Position numbers and translations under genes: made by a program. A DNA stretch of 64,000 bases, taken from contig OY987301.1 of NCBI GenBank assembly GCA_963920635.1, forward strand, positions 10,694,501 to 10,758,500, written 5' to 3'. Below, piece by piece: positions 23,801 through 32,960 of this stretch. This DNA is from Pseudeuparius sepicola. Lineage: Eukaryota > Arthropoda > Insecta > Coleoptera > Anthribidae. Within the stretch, counting starts at the first letter, position 1. Each line of letters starts with the position of its first letter. The notes beneath the pieces were generated by a model. That model was not told where the DNA came from, did no database searches, and worked only from the letters and a program-made list of their open reading frames with translations.

Positions 23801-25878
23801 AATTTGAATTTTAAAAAATATATATACAGTGACCGGCAGAAAGTTGGACACAAATGGAAAACTTTTTTATTATTAATTTCTCAGAAAATTTTATTCTTGG
23901 TGCATCATTTGAAGCTCAAAACGCACAAAAGTACCCTTATTTTTTAAAATACGGTAAAAAGTTACTTACAAAAGTTGTTTGGAATCAAAGGTGGATGTCA
24001 GATTTTTAAAGTCAGCCACCTAGTAAAAAAAAAGAAATTTACCTTTTTTGTATTTTTTTCGACCACCCTGGGCTTTAAAAAAATACCGCAAGTGCAACTT
24101 ATCATCGGATAAGAAATGAATTTGCTACTAAACTTTAATTTTGTTCGATTAGCAGCTAGAAATTTAAATTAATCGAAATCAGAGTTTAAAAAAATTACAT
24201 TTTTGTGTCCAACTTTCTGCCGGTCCCTGTATATTAATAACTCCTGGGTTTTTAAGATATTTAGTTTAAATTTGACTCAATAAATAAATGTAACAAAAGG
24301 GGGATGTTTTAAACTTTGACCCGCACTCTTTTCTGCGTATGGCACTTGTCTAAATAAATGTAACATTTTTTACATTTAGTTTGTACTGAAATTTTTACTC
24401 GATTTCGATCTACGATTTGATTAACAAGATATTTGAACTTATTTGGCTATTTTTTGGAATTTTTTTGTTAATTTTATTTTGTAATTTGCCTAATTTAATT
24501 TGAGAAATTGACAGTTTTTAAACTCGTAAGCTTATTTGCCAAATCTTTTAAGAGGGAGTATCCGACAGAGAAAGTGACGTTAGATTTCGTATTTTTTTAA
24601 GTTGTATAGCATAAAGTCTAATAGCATTTTACCTGGCAAAAATTTAGTACAAACATCTCTGTCTTCATTTTAATCATAAGATCTTACAAGCAGTGTTTTG
24701 TCTTATAGGTTATGAAAACCTTGGGAAAAATAATAATTCCAGTGCATATACTTTTAAGATCTTATGATTAAAATGAAGACAGAGATGTTTGTACTAAATT
24801 TTTGCCAGGTAAAATGCTATTAGACTTTATGCTATACAACTTAAAAAAATACGAAATCTAACGTCACTTTCGCTGTCGGCAACCCCCTCTTAATTTCGCA
24901 TGTCAGGTTAAGCAAATTAGGAAATTGTATTTATAGAAAGCTGGTACTAAATTTGAGCTTGACATTTAAAAAATTACGATATTTTTTTAATAAGTTGTAA
25001 TATCAGGCATGTCAAATAATAAACGAGATTGTACAAGAGTAACCAAATTAAGGAACATTAACATCATTCTATAGAATAATTCATTTAAATCCCATTTTGT
25101 TCTGTATCTTCTTCGATTTTTTTTGACCAAAATAGAAGCAAAAAATCCGTTACCGAATTACAAGTAAATATATCTTAATCACAGGAATTATTAATAAAAA
25201 TTTTTTACATTCAATTTTGACACCCTCCATTCTGACTTAGAGGCGTTTAATTGGAAAACCGCATATAGGAGGATCGCATTATTTTGAATCTGTTGACAAT
25301 TTATTGACCTATTTTTTTGCAATTCCCAGTAGAACAACTCGCATATTTGGACAGTTTTGAAAACTATGAAATTAGATTTTTTTCATGAATCGCATACAAA
25401 AATATTTTTGAACCGATCTAACCAATGCTAAACTATATTTTTTTTTGTAATGAGGCGCCCATATGTTTTTTCTTTAAATAACACTATGCAATTTTTATTT
25501 TAGAGAGCCGTAGCAGCAAACTGAAGAAAATCATCCTCCCAATGCTGCTCCTGTTGAAACTAAAAGCTGCCATTGTCATACCAGTAGTTTTATCTGCTGT
25601 TGCCCTCCTTGCATTCAAAGGTACAAAATGAAACAAACTTATTTAGACACTGTTTTTATTTTATAAATTATTTCTGTAAACAATTTCTCGCCTTAGGTTT
25701 AGGTGCCAGTCTGATTGCTCTGGCAGTTTCTGGAGCTGTAGGCTTGAAGAGCATCCTGGAACATCATGGATCGAAGGTATCCTACGAAATTGTTCCACCA
25801 GTCGCACCGCACTGGAGCAGAGCTGGTCTTGACGCTTCTCAGATCTCTGGGTTGTCACCAGCCTATCAATACGAATGA
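11844..25878 (+). CDS. Osiris gene 1, three exons with a 13.4-kb first intron
   Basis: Proposed join: 11844-12141, 25504-25620, 25697-25878 (198 residues). Exon 1 encodes a signal peptide (about residues 1-22), a Cys pair C24/C29 and a short DUF1676 core ending EARSLET. A donor CAG|GTAAAT follows at 12142, and TTTTATTTTAG at 25503 precedes exon 2. Both are phase 1; the other nearby AGs (25505, 25507) would lead into stops. The join gives LETESRSSKLKKIILPMLLL, a basic KLKK linker before the membrane segment, as in classical Osiris proteins. Exon 3 (after a 76-bp phase-1 intron) supplies the rest of the hydrophobic segment and YEIV. AATAAA lies at 25933. If intron 1 is not removed, exon 1 reads on to a stop at 12255-12257 (137 residues), with AATAAA at 12273. 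Unlike its neighbours it lacks the Gly linker and the PLPLGL tail. The splice model is inferred from frame and motifs only. Confidence 0.82.
12258..15923. other. Intron 1 of Osiris gene 1, 5' part
   Basis: AT-rich intronic sequence without supported genes. It includes a CATA microsatellite at 12571-12591 and CAGGGTGG-like transposon-end sequence at about 12770. Confidence 0.45.
15924..16460. mobile_element. Inverted-repeat element with subterminal ACGGTCT/ACGGACT arrays
   Basis: The ends are GTTACAGCCGGTATATGAAA (left) and a complementary right end finishing CGGTCTGTAAC. Behind each end, short motifs of the type GACCGTAT, CGGTCTA and GGACTAG recur at least eight times in both orientations. 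A second inner inverted pair (AAAGAAGAATATGCCTTCG near 16118; AATATCCTTCTTTGATGGGC near 16236) sits towards the centre. It is non-coding. Such arrays of short subterminal repeats are typical transposase-binding sites; the superfamily is not identified. Confidence 0.7.
16461..17290. other. Intron 1 of Osiris gene 1, spacer
   Basis: No gene or clear repeat is supported in this stretch. Confidence 0.4.
17291..17470. other. GC-rich, CpG-rich island in an AT-rich intron
   Basis: About 180 bp with an abrupt rise in GC and many CpG sites (for example CCGACCGTTGGCGGAACGGG, GCGGCTGCGGCGAGGCGC). The minus strand is open across it (17200-17514), but the protein is Arg/Ala-rich and looks like a composition effect. 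I do not recognise the sequence. It could be an insert from elsewhere or the body of a transposon. Confidence 0.5.
17921..20072 (+). mobile_element. Transib (RAG1-like) transposase relic
   Basis: The remnant runs across three frames. From 18670 to 19974 it reads as 434 codons with the features of the Transib/RAG1 catalytic core: KWGCDGSAGHSHYKQ (D51), MIDGKMF (D157) followed by a CxxC pair (C172, C175), HAWIRCLECCLHIAYRLD, and HGPEII with SEEALESRNKDFRKYRE near the end. E386 in LESRNK corresponds to the catalytic Glu of the family, which RAG1 also carries in an ESxNK context. It is inactive: a TAA at 18200-18202 interrupts the upstream frame, an indel in the A-run at about 18662-18671 shifts the frame, and another shift near 19955 separates the last 36 codons (to 20072). 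Terminal repeats beginning CAC, expected for Transib, were not located. It lies inside intron 1 of Osiris gene 1. Confidence 0.85.
20073..21289. other. Intron 1 spacer with a small GC-rich patch
   Basis: No gene is supported. A GC-rich patch lies at 20486-20570. CACCCTGTAT at about 20361 looks like the end of a CAGGGTG-type MITE. Confidence 0.4.
21290..21905 (+). repeat. Non-LTR retrotransposon 3' tail
   Basis: Repeated short units of the type GAATCATCGAAATCGGTCCAA, with intervening CCACTCCTAA phrases, occur four or five times. They end in AACAAACATAAAAAAAACATA and TTTTTTGAAGTTGGTTAAAAA. This layout (imperfect tandem repeats, then a simple-sequence 3' end) is typical of 5'-truncated LINE copies in insects. 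No reverse transcriptase sequence is present. Confidence 0.55.
22026..22285. repeat. Fragment of the 9.5-kb foldback family
   Basis: This stretch is similar, base by base with indels, to about 10040-10310 (shared TTTTGCTCAACTTT, AACTCCCTGTATATTTT, GGATTTGCATTTTGAAAATG). It is an isolated right-hand part of the element at 9490-10356. Confidence 0.65.
22286..23826. other. Intron 1 spacer
   Basis: Apart from the hairpin micro-insertion at 23255, nothing is recognised here. Confidence 0.4.
23248..23282. mobile_element. Hairpin micro-insertion (putative excision scar) 8
   Basis: A 21-bp insertion (23255-23275) that begins CACAGA and ends TCTGTG is flanked by perfect 7-bp direct repeats CAATTGC (23248-23254 and 23276-23282). 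Pairing of the arms is limited to six bases. Confidence 0.5.
23827..24229. mobile_element. Tc1-like MITE with TA duplication
   Basis: A 403-bp non-coding element. The left end CAGTGACCGGCAGAAAGTTG and its complement at the right (ending CGGTCCCTG) pair for about 27 bp, and TA flanks both sides (23825-23826 and 24230-24231). The ends are of Tc1/mariner type. Confidence 0.85.
24552..24889. mobile_element. Long-TIR MITE with TTAA duplication
   Basis: Two ~137-bp arms that are almost perfect complements (left starts GAGGGAGTATCCGACAGAG, right ends CCCCCTC) surround a ~60-bp centre. TTAA is present on each side (24548-24551 and 24890-24893), the target of piggyBac-type and Kolobok-type transposases. 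No coding sequence is present. Confidence 0.8.
24894..25503. other. 3' end of intron 1 of Osiris gene 1
   Basis: AT-rich intronic sequence ending in the polypyrimidine-rich acceptor at 25503. No other feature is seen. Confidence 0.5.
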
Positions 25879-25973
25879 AGACATTAATGTTAGACACTAA
25901 TTTATTTGCTTAAATGTAATTATTTATTTAACAATAAATTAATTTTTGATAACTGGAACTGGTATTTTTAAAT

Positions 25974-26417
25974 AGGATAAAAGAACGGATGTTAAAAAAA
26001 TTAAGACGAAGGTAAATTAGAGCCCACGGAATTATACATCCTGTCAGTAACCTCGTTGATATGATTTTAATTAATACAGCCGCTTTATTATAGCGCAAAC
26101 TCGAAATAAAAGTGCGACATGTAGGGCAGCGCAACGCAGCGTCCATCTGATATAGAACGATTTTGTCTAATTTCATCGTCGAGGACACTTAGCCTTAATT
26201 AACCACACGAAGGAGTTCAGTTTTTCTCTTGTTCAAAGAAACAAGTTTAGATGACTTGCATATACCCGCAATGCAGAAATTATCTGGCAAATAATCAAAA
26301 TTGCACGCCAAATGGTACTCGTCTGAGGTTTTCTTGCAAAAGAATACTAATTTTTAAGAACTAGCTAGTACAACTGCGCTATAAAAGCCAGCAATGTCTT
26401 AGTCGGAATTATCAAGT
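25974..26417 (+). promoter_or_regulatory. Upstream regulatory block and core promoter of Osiris gene 2
   Basis: This block is homologous to those before genes 3 and 4. Shared stretches include CGACATGTAGGGC, GATTTTGTCTA, CATCGTCG and a TTGCAAAA box about 40 bp before the TATA box (TATAAAAG, 26380-26387). The initiator-like TCAAG has its A at 26414, 34 nt after the first T of the TATA box. A DPE-like GATCGTG follows. Confidence 0.6.
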
Positions 26418-26442
26418 GCGATCGTGAACATACGTCGCAAGT

Positions 26443-27240
26443 ATGTTCACCAAAAAATGTGTCGTGTTGTTGGTAGCTTCCCTGGGTGTGTCGTCATTCG
26501 CGGACGACTCCACCACGCAAAAAACCGAATTCAAAAAGTCGATATCTAGAGACTGCGGAAACGTGTACACCGCCACGTGCCTCAAGCTGGACATAGTGTC
26601 GTGGGTGGACAAGCTGAACGAGAAGGACGACTACGCCGTGCTACCCGGGGTGTCGGTGGTGCGCGAGAACGTCAGCGAGCGCGCCAACACCGCCGACATC
26701 GTCGCCGAGCTCGCCCGAAACTTCCCGAACGATCCCGACGCGCGCCTCGATGCCTTCCTCATGAAAAAAGTGACGTCCTACCTCAACAGCCACTCGGTGC
26801 GGCTGGACCTGTTCAACAGCGACGGCGCGACCGCCGTGGAGACCGCCAGGCAGGGCGGCGGCCCCGGGGGCGGCAAGGGGGGCGGCGGGGGCGGGGGCGG
26901 CGGCGGTGGCGGCGGCGGCATGGGGATGATGATGGCGGCCGGCGCCATGATGAAGGGCACGCTCATGGCGTTGGCGCTGGGCGGTATAGCGGCCATGGCC
27001 GGCAAGGCGCTGATGACGAGTATGATATCGCTGGTGCTGTCGGCGATCATAGGGCTGAAGTCGCTGACGCACGGACACAAGTCGACGACGTACGAGATCG
27101 TGGCGAAGCCGGTGTACAGCCACGCGCACACGATGTCGCACGAGGACCACGGGCACTACGGTGGCGGGCACTCGTCGTACGGCAGGAGTTACGACGTGTC
27201 GATGCCGCTGGCGCGGCAGCCAGTGTACAAGCCACAGTGA
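26443..27240 (+). CDS. Osiris gene 2 (DUF1676, Gly-linker type)
   Basis: A single-exon gene of 265 residues. Residues 1-20 form a signal peptide; C38 and C46 are the conserved pair. The DUF1676 core (about 39-123) contains CLKLDIVSWVDKLNE, VLPGVSVVREN, a DPDARLDAFL motif and YLNSHSVRLDL. A poly-Gly linker (about 138-159) is followed by one long hydrophobic segment (about 161-208, MMKGTLMALALGG and GKALMTSMISL), then YEIV and a His-rich tail. N76-V-S is a glycosylation sequon. The tail (DVSMPLARQPVYKPQ) deviates from the PLPLGL consensus of the cluster. The core is close to those of genes 3 and 4. Osiris proteins act in secretory and endosomal membranes of cuticle-forming cells; that is family knowledge, not visible here. 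UUAUUUAUUUA lies in the 3' UTR at about 27263. Confidence 0.96.
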   Translation: MFTKKCVVLLVASLGVSSFADDSTTQKTEFKKSISRDCGNVYTATCLKLDIVSWVDKLNEKDDYAVLPGVSVVRENVSERANTADIVAELARNFPNDPDARLDAFLMKKVTSYLNSHSVRLDLFNSDGATAVETARQGGGPGGGKGGGGGGGGGGGGGGMGMMMAAGAMMKGTLMALALGGIAAMAGKALMTSMISLVLSAIIGLKSLTHGHKSTTYEIVAKPVYSHAHTMSHEDHGHYGGGHSSYGRSYDVSMPLARQPVYKPQ

Positions 27241-27479
27241 AACAGATTTGATACTTGTTGCTTTATTTATTTAGTTTTGGTACATAAATTATTTATTGCA
27301 TTTGTTGACTTTTTCTGCAACCACCTTTAAAAGTGACACGCGCATAACAAATTTTCAAGTGGAATGCTGCCTAACTTCCACCTTGTTCCAATTTATCGAA
27401 ACTTCTGTTTGTTTTTGATGGTACTGTCCATATAAATTTGGTAAAAAGGCTTCACAACGTTTTTGTCGCTTCGTCCACT

Positions 27480-28212
27480 TCAAAGGTATGGTAAATGAAT
27501 AAGTGCGAAAAAATTCAAGTGGAGAATCTTTGAGTGATTCTAAGACGAAAAGATTATATAAACATAGGTCCGGTAATGCTTCCTTTTCAAGAAACAGGGT
27601 GTTAAACTCTTCTTAAAAAATCGCTTTTTCGTAAATATCTTAATAATCCTTTAGCCGATTTTGTTGAAATTTGGCAGTACTAATTATGGCAGAAAGAGGG
27701 TAATTTAGCCTCTACTAGATTAAAATTATTAAATACAGTGGCGTCCCGAGGGCACCTTACCAATAATTTTGTAAAAAAAATGTGCGCCACTGACATTATT
27801 TAAAACTTTTTTTTTCGCATTCAGCTACTAAAAATACAACTTTTTTGTCTCTTGAATTATTCTCGTATCTCACTTCGTTTTTGAGAAAAAAAATAAAAAT
27901 CACTTTATTGCATGTCTCCCGGACAACATAATAAAAAATTAAAACTACCAATTAACAACTACTAGGGTATACCCGATATTTTTTCCATATTAATAGTTTA
28001 TTATAGTCTTAAAAATTTCTATAAACGGTAATGCTAGCTATAAAATTTTTTTGTTTTATTATAATAATTATTAAAAAATATTTGACACCCTGCATTTTGA
28101 AAACGAAGCATTACCTAGCAGACCTATATTTATATAGACTTTTGGTCTTAGAATCACTCAAAGATTCACCCCTTGAATTTTTTCGCACTTATTCATTTAC
28201 ACCCTGTATATC
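27480..28212. mobile_element. Foldback element
   Basis: The left arm (GAATAAGTGCGAAAAAATTC, AATCTTTGAGTGATTCTAAG) and the right arm (complement, 28140-28200, ending ACACCCTGTAT) pair over roughly 100 bp with inner arms around ACATAGGTC and CAGGGTGTTAA. The centre is AT-rich and non-coding. Confidence 0.7.
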
Positions 28213-28812
28213 CTGCACGACTTGATAGATCTCACTAGTCAGAACAAAGATCGTAGCTGCTGTTTTGCCTTTAAGAATTTTGCCTGGTTGTTGATGTTAT
28301 AATTTTTCAAGTAATATAATTCTTCTCACTTAGTAAAAAAAAACAACATTATTACATCCTATTTATAAACCCTAAAGTAAACTCGAAAGTATCTGTAAAG
28401 CTAACTCCCAAGTAAATACCAAAGTAATAGAAAATTTACTTAATTTGATTGTTTGTTTTACTTATTTAGTGTGTTACGTGATTTTTTAAGTAAAATTTTA
28501 TTTTGAAAAGGACACCTATATAAACAGAAATTAAATCACCTTACTATCTGAAGTACCTATTATTAAGAACGTATCGAGTAAGTGTTTTTTTTTTGTTCCC
28601 AGCATTTTCCATTGTTCTCAAATTAGTATGTGTATTATGCAACCAGCATTTAATGATGGCTATATATTAAGAGACGAATACGAGAATTACGACACGAACC
28701 GAAGACGAGTGTCGTAATTAGTGAGAGTGACTCAATAGCCATTAAATGTGAGTTGGATACACACTATTTTTTTACGAGGAGTCATAATAATAAAAATAAA
28801 TAGGTAATTTAA
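28213..28812. other. Gene-free spacer
   Basis: Nothing recognisable is present besides AT-rich sequence and imperfect short hairpins around 28690-28720 (ACGAGAATTACGACACGAAC). Confidence 0.4.
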
Positions 28813-28948
28813 TTTTCTTGAAATCGGCAGTAAAGTGTCCCAAAATCGTCATTAAAAGCTGAGAAATCGGCCAGAGGCCTCGGCAACTAAATTCCACATG
28901 AGTCATAAAAAGTTGAACTTCAGTGCCTTGGTACATAAATAACTATTT
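28813..28948 (+). repeat. Deletion derivative of the 5S-like SINE
   Basis: It joins the 5' terminus (TTCTTGAAATCGGCAGTAAA) directly to the 3' terminus (CTTCAGTGCCTTGGTACATA, then AATAACTATT) of the 610-bp element at 45083-45692. About 470 internal bases, including the 5S-like part, are missing. Confidence 0.75.
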
Positions 28949-29447
28949 CACTAATTTTTTTTCTTGTTCTTGCCGATTGTACGAGTACTATGGTTATTTA
29001 TAAATGCAAAATGCGTAAGTGCACTTCTTTGGTCGTACAACTCCCTAGTTGTTATTGGGTCTGTTTCTCCTTTTCGTATGGCCACCCTGTATATTAAGTA
29101 AGCGAATATTGCTGTGATGCTGCTATCAAAATATATGAAGAAGTGTTATTATTTTTAACTCTAAAAAACACGTATCAATATTGACCATCATTTCTGTTAC
29201 GCCCTGTATGATTTTCGCAGGTGACCATTGGCTGCAACTTTGATGTTGAAAAAATAAGGCCCTTCGCAACGCAAAATAAAACTTACGAGATTTTAACAGA
29301 GCGAATTTTTTTATCAGAACTTTAAGATCCTAAAATACCCTGAAACCCAATTTTCCTTTATTATGTTTCATACGGGGTCCTCTTCTTTTGTTTCTACGTT
29401 CGTTGCTGACGCAAACTGGAAACATTAGTCAAAATATATTATGGGAC

Positions 29448-29980
29448 AGGCTAAGGGAACGGATGGTAAATAAATTAAGAAGAGTCTAAATTGAAGCATA
29501 CAGATATTAACATCCTGTCGATAACCTGGTTGATACGCATAAATTAATAAAGTTGCTCTTACTAAGCGCAGATTCGAAAACAAAAACTACAGCATGTAGG
29601 GCAAAATAGCATCCTCGTATTAGTCAAGGACTTCGTCTACTTTCATCTGCGTGAAGAATTTACCTTAATCATTGACCACTTAGTAGGTACAGTTTTTCTC
29701 TTGTTTCGAGAAACTAGTTTAGATGGCTGGCATATTCCCGCCGTGCATAAACGACCATCCAAACAATCAAAATTGCGTTCATTTGTCGATGACTGATGGC
29801 TTGACTCGACGTGGTCTTTATGTCGAGAGTGCTTAGAGAGTTCCGCACATGTAGCATTTTCCATTGATGCAAAACGGCATGCGTTCGCGGTTTTGTTGCA
29901 AAATCTCGTCCATTTTTACAAAACTAATTGCTACAACTAGAGTATATAAGCACGCAGGTATTTAGTTGGGATTAGCAGGT
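29448..29980 (+). promoter_or_regulatory. Upstream regulatory block and core promoter of Osiris gene 3
   Basis: Homologous to the blocks before genes 2 and 4 (shared CATGTAGGGCA, CGTCTACTTTCATC, CATTGATGC, GCGTTCGCGGTTTTGTTGCA). TATATAAG is at 29943-29950 and the A of an initiator-like GCAGG at 29977 is 34 nt after its first T. GGTCGTG (29983-29989) matches the insect DPE-type motif RGWCGTG. Confidence 0.6.
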
Positions 29981-30003
29981 GCGGTCGTGAACATATCGCA
30001 AAC

Positions 30004-30813
30004 ATGTTCACACAAAAATATCTAGTGCTGCTGTCGATAGCCTCCTTGGGGGCGTTGGCGTTCTCGGAGGACGCCGCCGCGCAAAAAAGCGAGTTCAAAA
30101 AGTCGATATCCAGAGACTGCGGAAACGTGTACACCGCCACGTGCCTCAAGCTGGACATAGTGTCGTGGGTGGACAAGTTGAACGAGGACGACGACTACAG
30201 CGTGCTCCCGGGGGTGTCGGTGGTGCGCGAGAACGGCAGCGAGCGCGCCAACACCGCCGACATCGTCGCCGAGCTCGCCCGGAACTTCCCGAACGATCCC
30301 GACGCGCGCCTCAATGCCTTCCTCATGAAAAAAGTGACGTCCTACCTCAACAGCCACTCGGTGCGGCTGGACCTGTCCGACCGCGACGGCGCGACCGCCG
30401 TGGAGACGGCCAGACAGGGCGGCGGCGGCATCGGCGGCGGCAAGGGAGGCGGCGGGGGCGGCGGAGGCGGCGGCGGCGGCATGGGGGGCATGATGCTGGC
30501 CGCCGGCGCCATGATGAAGGGCACGCTCATGGCGCTCGCGCTGGGCGGTATAGCCGCCATAGCCGGCAAGGCGCTGATGACCGGTTTGATATCGCTGCTG
30601 CTGTCGGCGATCATAGGGCTGAAGGCGCTGACGCACCACGGCCACAAGTCGACGACGTACGAGATCGTGTCGAAGCCGGTGTACAGCCACGCGCAGACGC
30701 ACTCGGTGTCGCACGAGGACCACGGGCACTACGGCGGAGGACATTCTTCGTACGGAAGAAGCTTCGACGTGCCTCTGCCTCTGGGACTGCAGCCAGGGTA
30801 TAAGCCAGAGTGA
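30004..30813 (+). CDS. Osiris gene 3 (DUF1676, Gly-linker type)
   Basis: A single-exon gene of 269 residues. Signal peptide about 1-21 (cut near AFSED), C39 and C47, DUF1676 core with N77-G-S sequon, Gly linker about 139-161, hydrophobic segment about 162-209, then YEIVSKPVYSHA, a His-rich stretch and the consensus tail VPLPLGLQPGYKPE. From residue 61 to the end it is almost identical to gene 4, but the first 30 residues differ from both neighbours. The start is supported by the short leader after a well-placed TATA box and by the signal peptide. High GC in third positions contrasts with the surrounding AT-rich DNA. The 3' UTR has TTTATTTATTTTG near 30837. Confidence 0.96.
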   Translation: MFTQKYLVLLSIASLGALAFSEDAAAQKSEFKKSISRDCGNVYTATCLKLDIVSWVDKLNEDDDYSVLPGVSVVRENGSERANTADIVAELARNFPNDPDARLNAFLMKKVTSYLNSHSVRLDLSDRDGATAVETARQGGGGIGGGKGGGGGGGGGGGGMGGMMLAAGAMMKGTLMALALGGIAAIAGKALMTGLISLLLSAIIGLKALTHHGHKSTTYEIVSKPVYSHAQTHSVSHEDHGHYGGGHSSYGRSFDVPLPLGLQPGYKPE

Positions 30814-30960
30814 TGTAGGGTTTAGTTTAATTTGTTTTTTATTTATTTTGTTTTGTTACATAAAGTATTGATTGCATTTGTTGACTTTTCATAATTAGGT
30901 ATCTTGCTCCTTTAAGAGTAACCAACAACCTTACTATCTAGGGTACTTGATATCTCAATT

Positions 30961-31410
30961 AATAATCCCAATGACGTCAAAACCTATAGACGTGGCGCCC
31001 CATTGTTAAAATGCCCTTTATTTTGACCCCAAGATTAAATATATCCATACTACTCTAAAAACATGCCACAAACAAAGACAGAAAGTCAACCATCAACCAA
31101 CTATACACCCGGTGATTCTCGGTTATAGTTCCTCCAGAATCACACTTAGATATCGCATGTTTTTTCTTGTTTGGGGGCGCCGGAAGCATCGCAACCTCAC
31201 CTGAAGACTCGGGGGATGGTCTAACGACGCCACCCTCCGAGCCCAGAGTCGAAATAAGTTCGCTACGGCTCGACACAAAGGGGCAATTTCTGACAATCTC
31301 GCGACATTTTCGGAATAATTTAATGGAGCGCTTAGATTGTGATTAGTTCTGGGCGTCAAGCGTTTATCAAAACAAACCTGTCTATAGGTTCTGACGTCAT
31401 TGAATAATCC
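30961..31410. repeat. Inverted-repeat (foldback) element
   Basis: AATAATCCCAATGACGTCAA (30961 onwards) is complementary, with few mismatches, to the segment ending at 31410 (GGTTCTGACGTCATTGAATA). The inner part is GC-richer than its surroundings but has no recognised coding sequence. Confidence 0.6.
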
Positions 31411-31689
31411 TTACGCCACAATGGTCGACAAAAAAATCGCATTGTTGGCTATTATGTGACGCAGGGATCAAGACTCGTGGTACCAACTATACTGGTTAAG
31501 TTATGAGGAATTTCGAAGGACACTAAATTCACTTTTCATAAAATTTGTATAATATATCATCCGATTTTGATCTAGTTTTTAAACGATATGGTATCAAAAG
31601 ATGTACTTTAGGGAAAAACGCCACATTTTATTTTAAAGTCAAGGCCTACTTCGACATAATATGTTTTGGGTTAAAATTGGACAAATCAC

Positions 31690-32180
31690 ATTAGGTACAT
31701 TTTTGATAAAAATTCTGACTACGTCACTGGATTGGGCATCCCCTGAAATGGGTTTGTCCAAATTTTGTTTGAAAAATATCGGGCAATAAAAATTCTAGAA
31801 ACCAATGAAAATCTTGATTTAACTAACTATTTTACCTGCCTACTCGTTTAAATCAAGTGGCATGTGAATTAAAAACAATTGAAATTGTAACATACTTTAT
31901 TTAATAATAGTAACGTGAATAGGTATACCTAAATACAAAATCCCTGATGTAAAAATTATGAAGTATGAAAATTTATCGAAATAAATAATGGATTAGTAGA
32001 AAAAAAAATGAAATTTCATTTTTACTAGGTTTTTTGTATTTATGTACCTATACCTATTTGTAATAAAGCAAGTTACAGTTTCAATAATTGTTTTCAATCC
32101 CCATTCAACGAGTAAGCAGTTAAAATAGGTATCTAGTTAATTCGTGAATTTCATTGGTTTATATATAATTTTTAGGGGAA
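31690..32180. repeat. Foldback element, family shared with 42.3 kb
   Basis: The left part (CACTGGATTGGGCATCCC, AATTGAAATTGTAACATAC) pairs with the right part (GTTACAGTTTCAATAATTG, TTCATTGG). The same layout recurs at about 42255-42715, so two copies of one non-autonomous family are present. Confidence 0.6.
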
Positions 32181-32548
32181 ACTAGAGATCGTACTAATCA
32201 ACCACAAAAATGTTTAATTAAAAGTGGTCACCACGATTATCTGAAAAAATAATTATACAAGTTTTTTTATAATTTATATAAGAAATGTTCTTTAATTGCA
32301 ACACCAAAAAACATTGTTCTTGTCGACACAATCATAATGTTTCTGGACAATTTACTTGACAGAGGTTGCAGTGTTGGAAACTAAATTCGAATGATAGGTA
32401 CCTTCTAATATTACTGATTATTGTTACTTGTACCTAGCGAAGCTATATAGGTCTGTGCTTGTACTTTAAATTGATCGGGTATAGTAAAATATTGCTAAAA
32501 AAATCTATAAATTACCTTATTCCTTAACCTCAAAAAAATATAGTTCGA
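32181..32548. other. Gene-free spacer
   Basis: AT-rich sequence without supported features. Confidence 0.4.
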
Positions 32549-32937
32549 GACCACATAACCCGCCGATAACCTCGCTGATATGAATGATATTAATAAAGCC
32601 GCTTTTACTCACCGCAGATTCGATACAAACGCGACATGTAGGGCACCTCAACTCGGCATCCTTTTAATATGGAGCGATTTTGTCTACTTTCATCGCCGAT
32701 ACAACGTTTTTGCCTTAATTAATAATCAAAAATGCACACGCCCGCCAATGATAGACGCTTGCACTCGACGTGATCCTTATGTCGACGGGGCTTAAGGCGT
32801 TCCGTATAGAGAGCAAATTTCATTGATGCGAAATGGTACGCGTTCGTGGTTTTGTTGCAAAACCAGATCAATTTTTACAATTAGACGCTACAACTGCGCT
32901 ATAAAAGCGCGCAAGTCCTTAGTTGGAACTATCAGGT
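32549..32937 (+). promoter_or_regulatory. Upstream regulatory block and core promoter of Osiris gene 4
   Basis: Homologous to the blocks of genes 2 and 3 (CGACATGTAGGGCA, GCGATTTTGTCTACTTTCAT, CATTGATGCGAAATGGTACG, TTTTGTTGCAAAA). TATAAAAG is at 32900-32907; the A of TCAGG at 32934 is 34 nt downstream. GATCGTG follows at 32940, as in gene 2. Confidence 0.6.
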
Positions 32938-32960
32938 GCGATCGTGAACATACCGCGAAT

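Noticed and set aside
26577..27251. Long open frames in the other forward frames and on the minus strand across genes 2-5 and 8-10 (for example 30022-30744, 33012-33698)
   Set aside because: They are Arg/Gly/Ala/His-rich or poly-Pro shadows of GC-rich coding sequence and Gly codon runs. They lack their own motifs, while the Osiris frame explains each region.
32823..32960. N-terminal extension of gene 4
   Set aside because: It crosses the TATA box and predicted start site, and genes 2 and 3 have the homologous ATG at the signal peptide.
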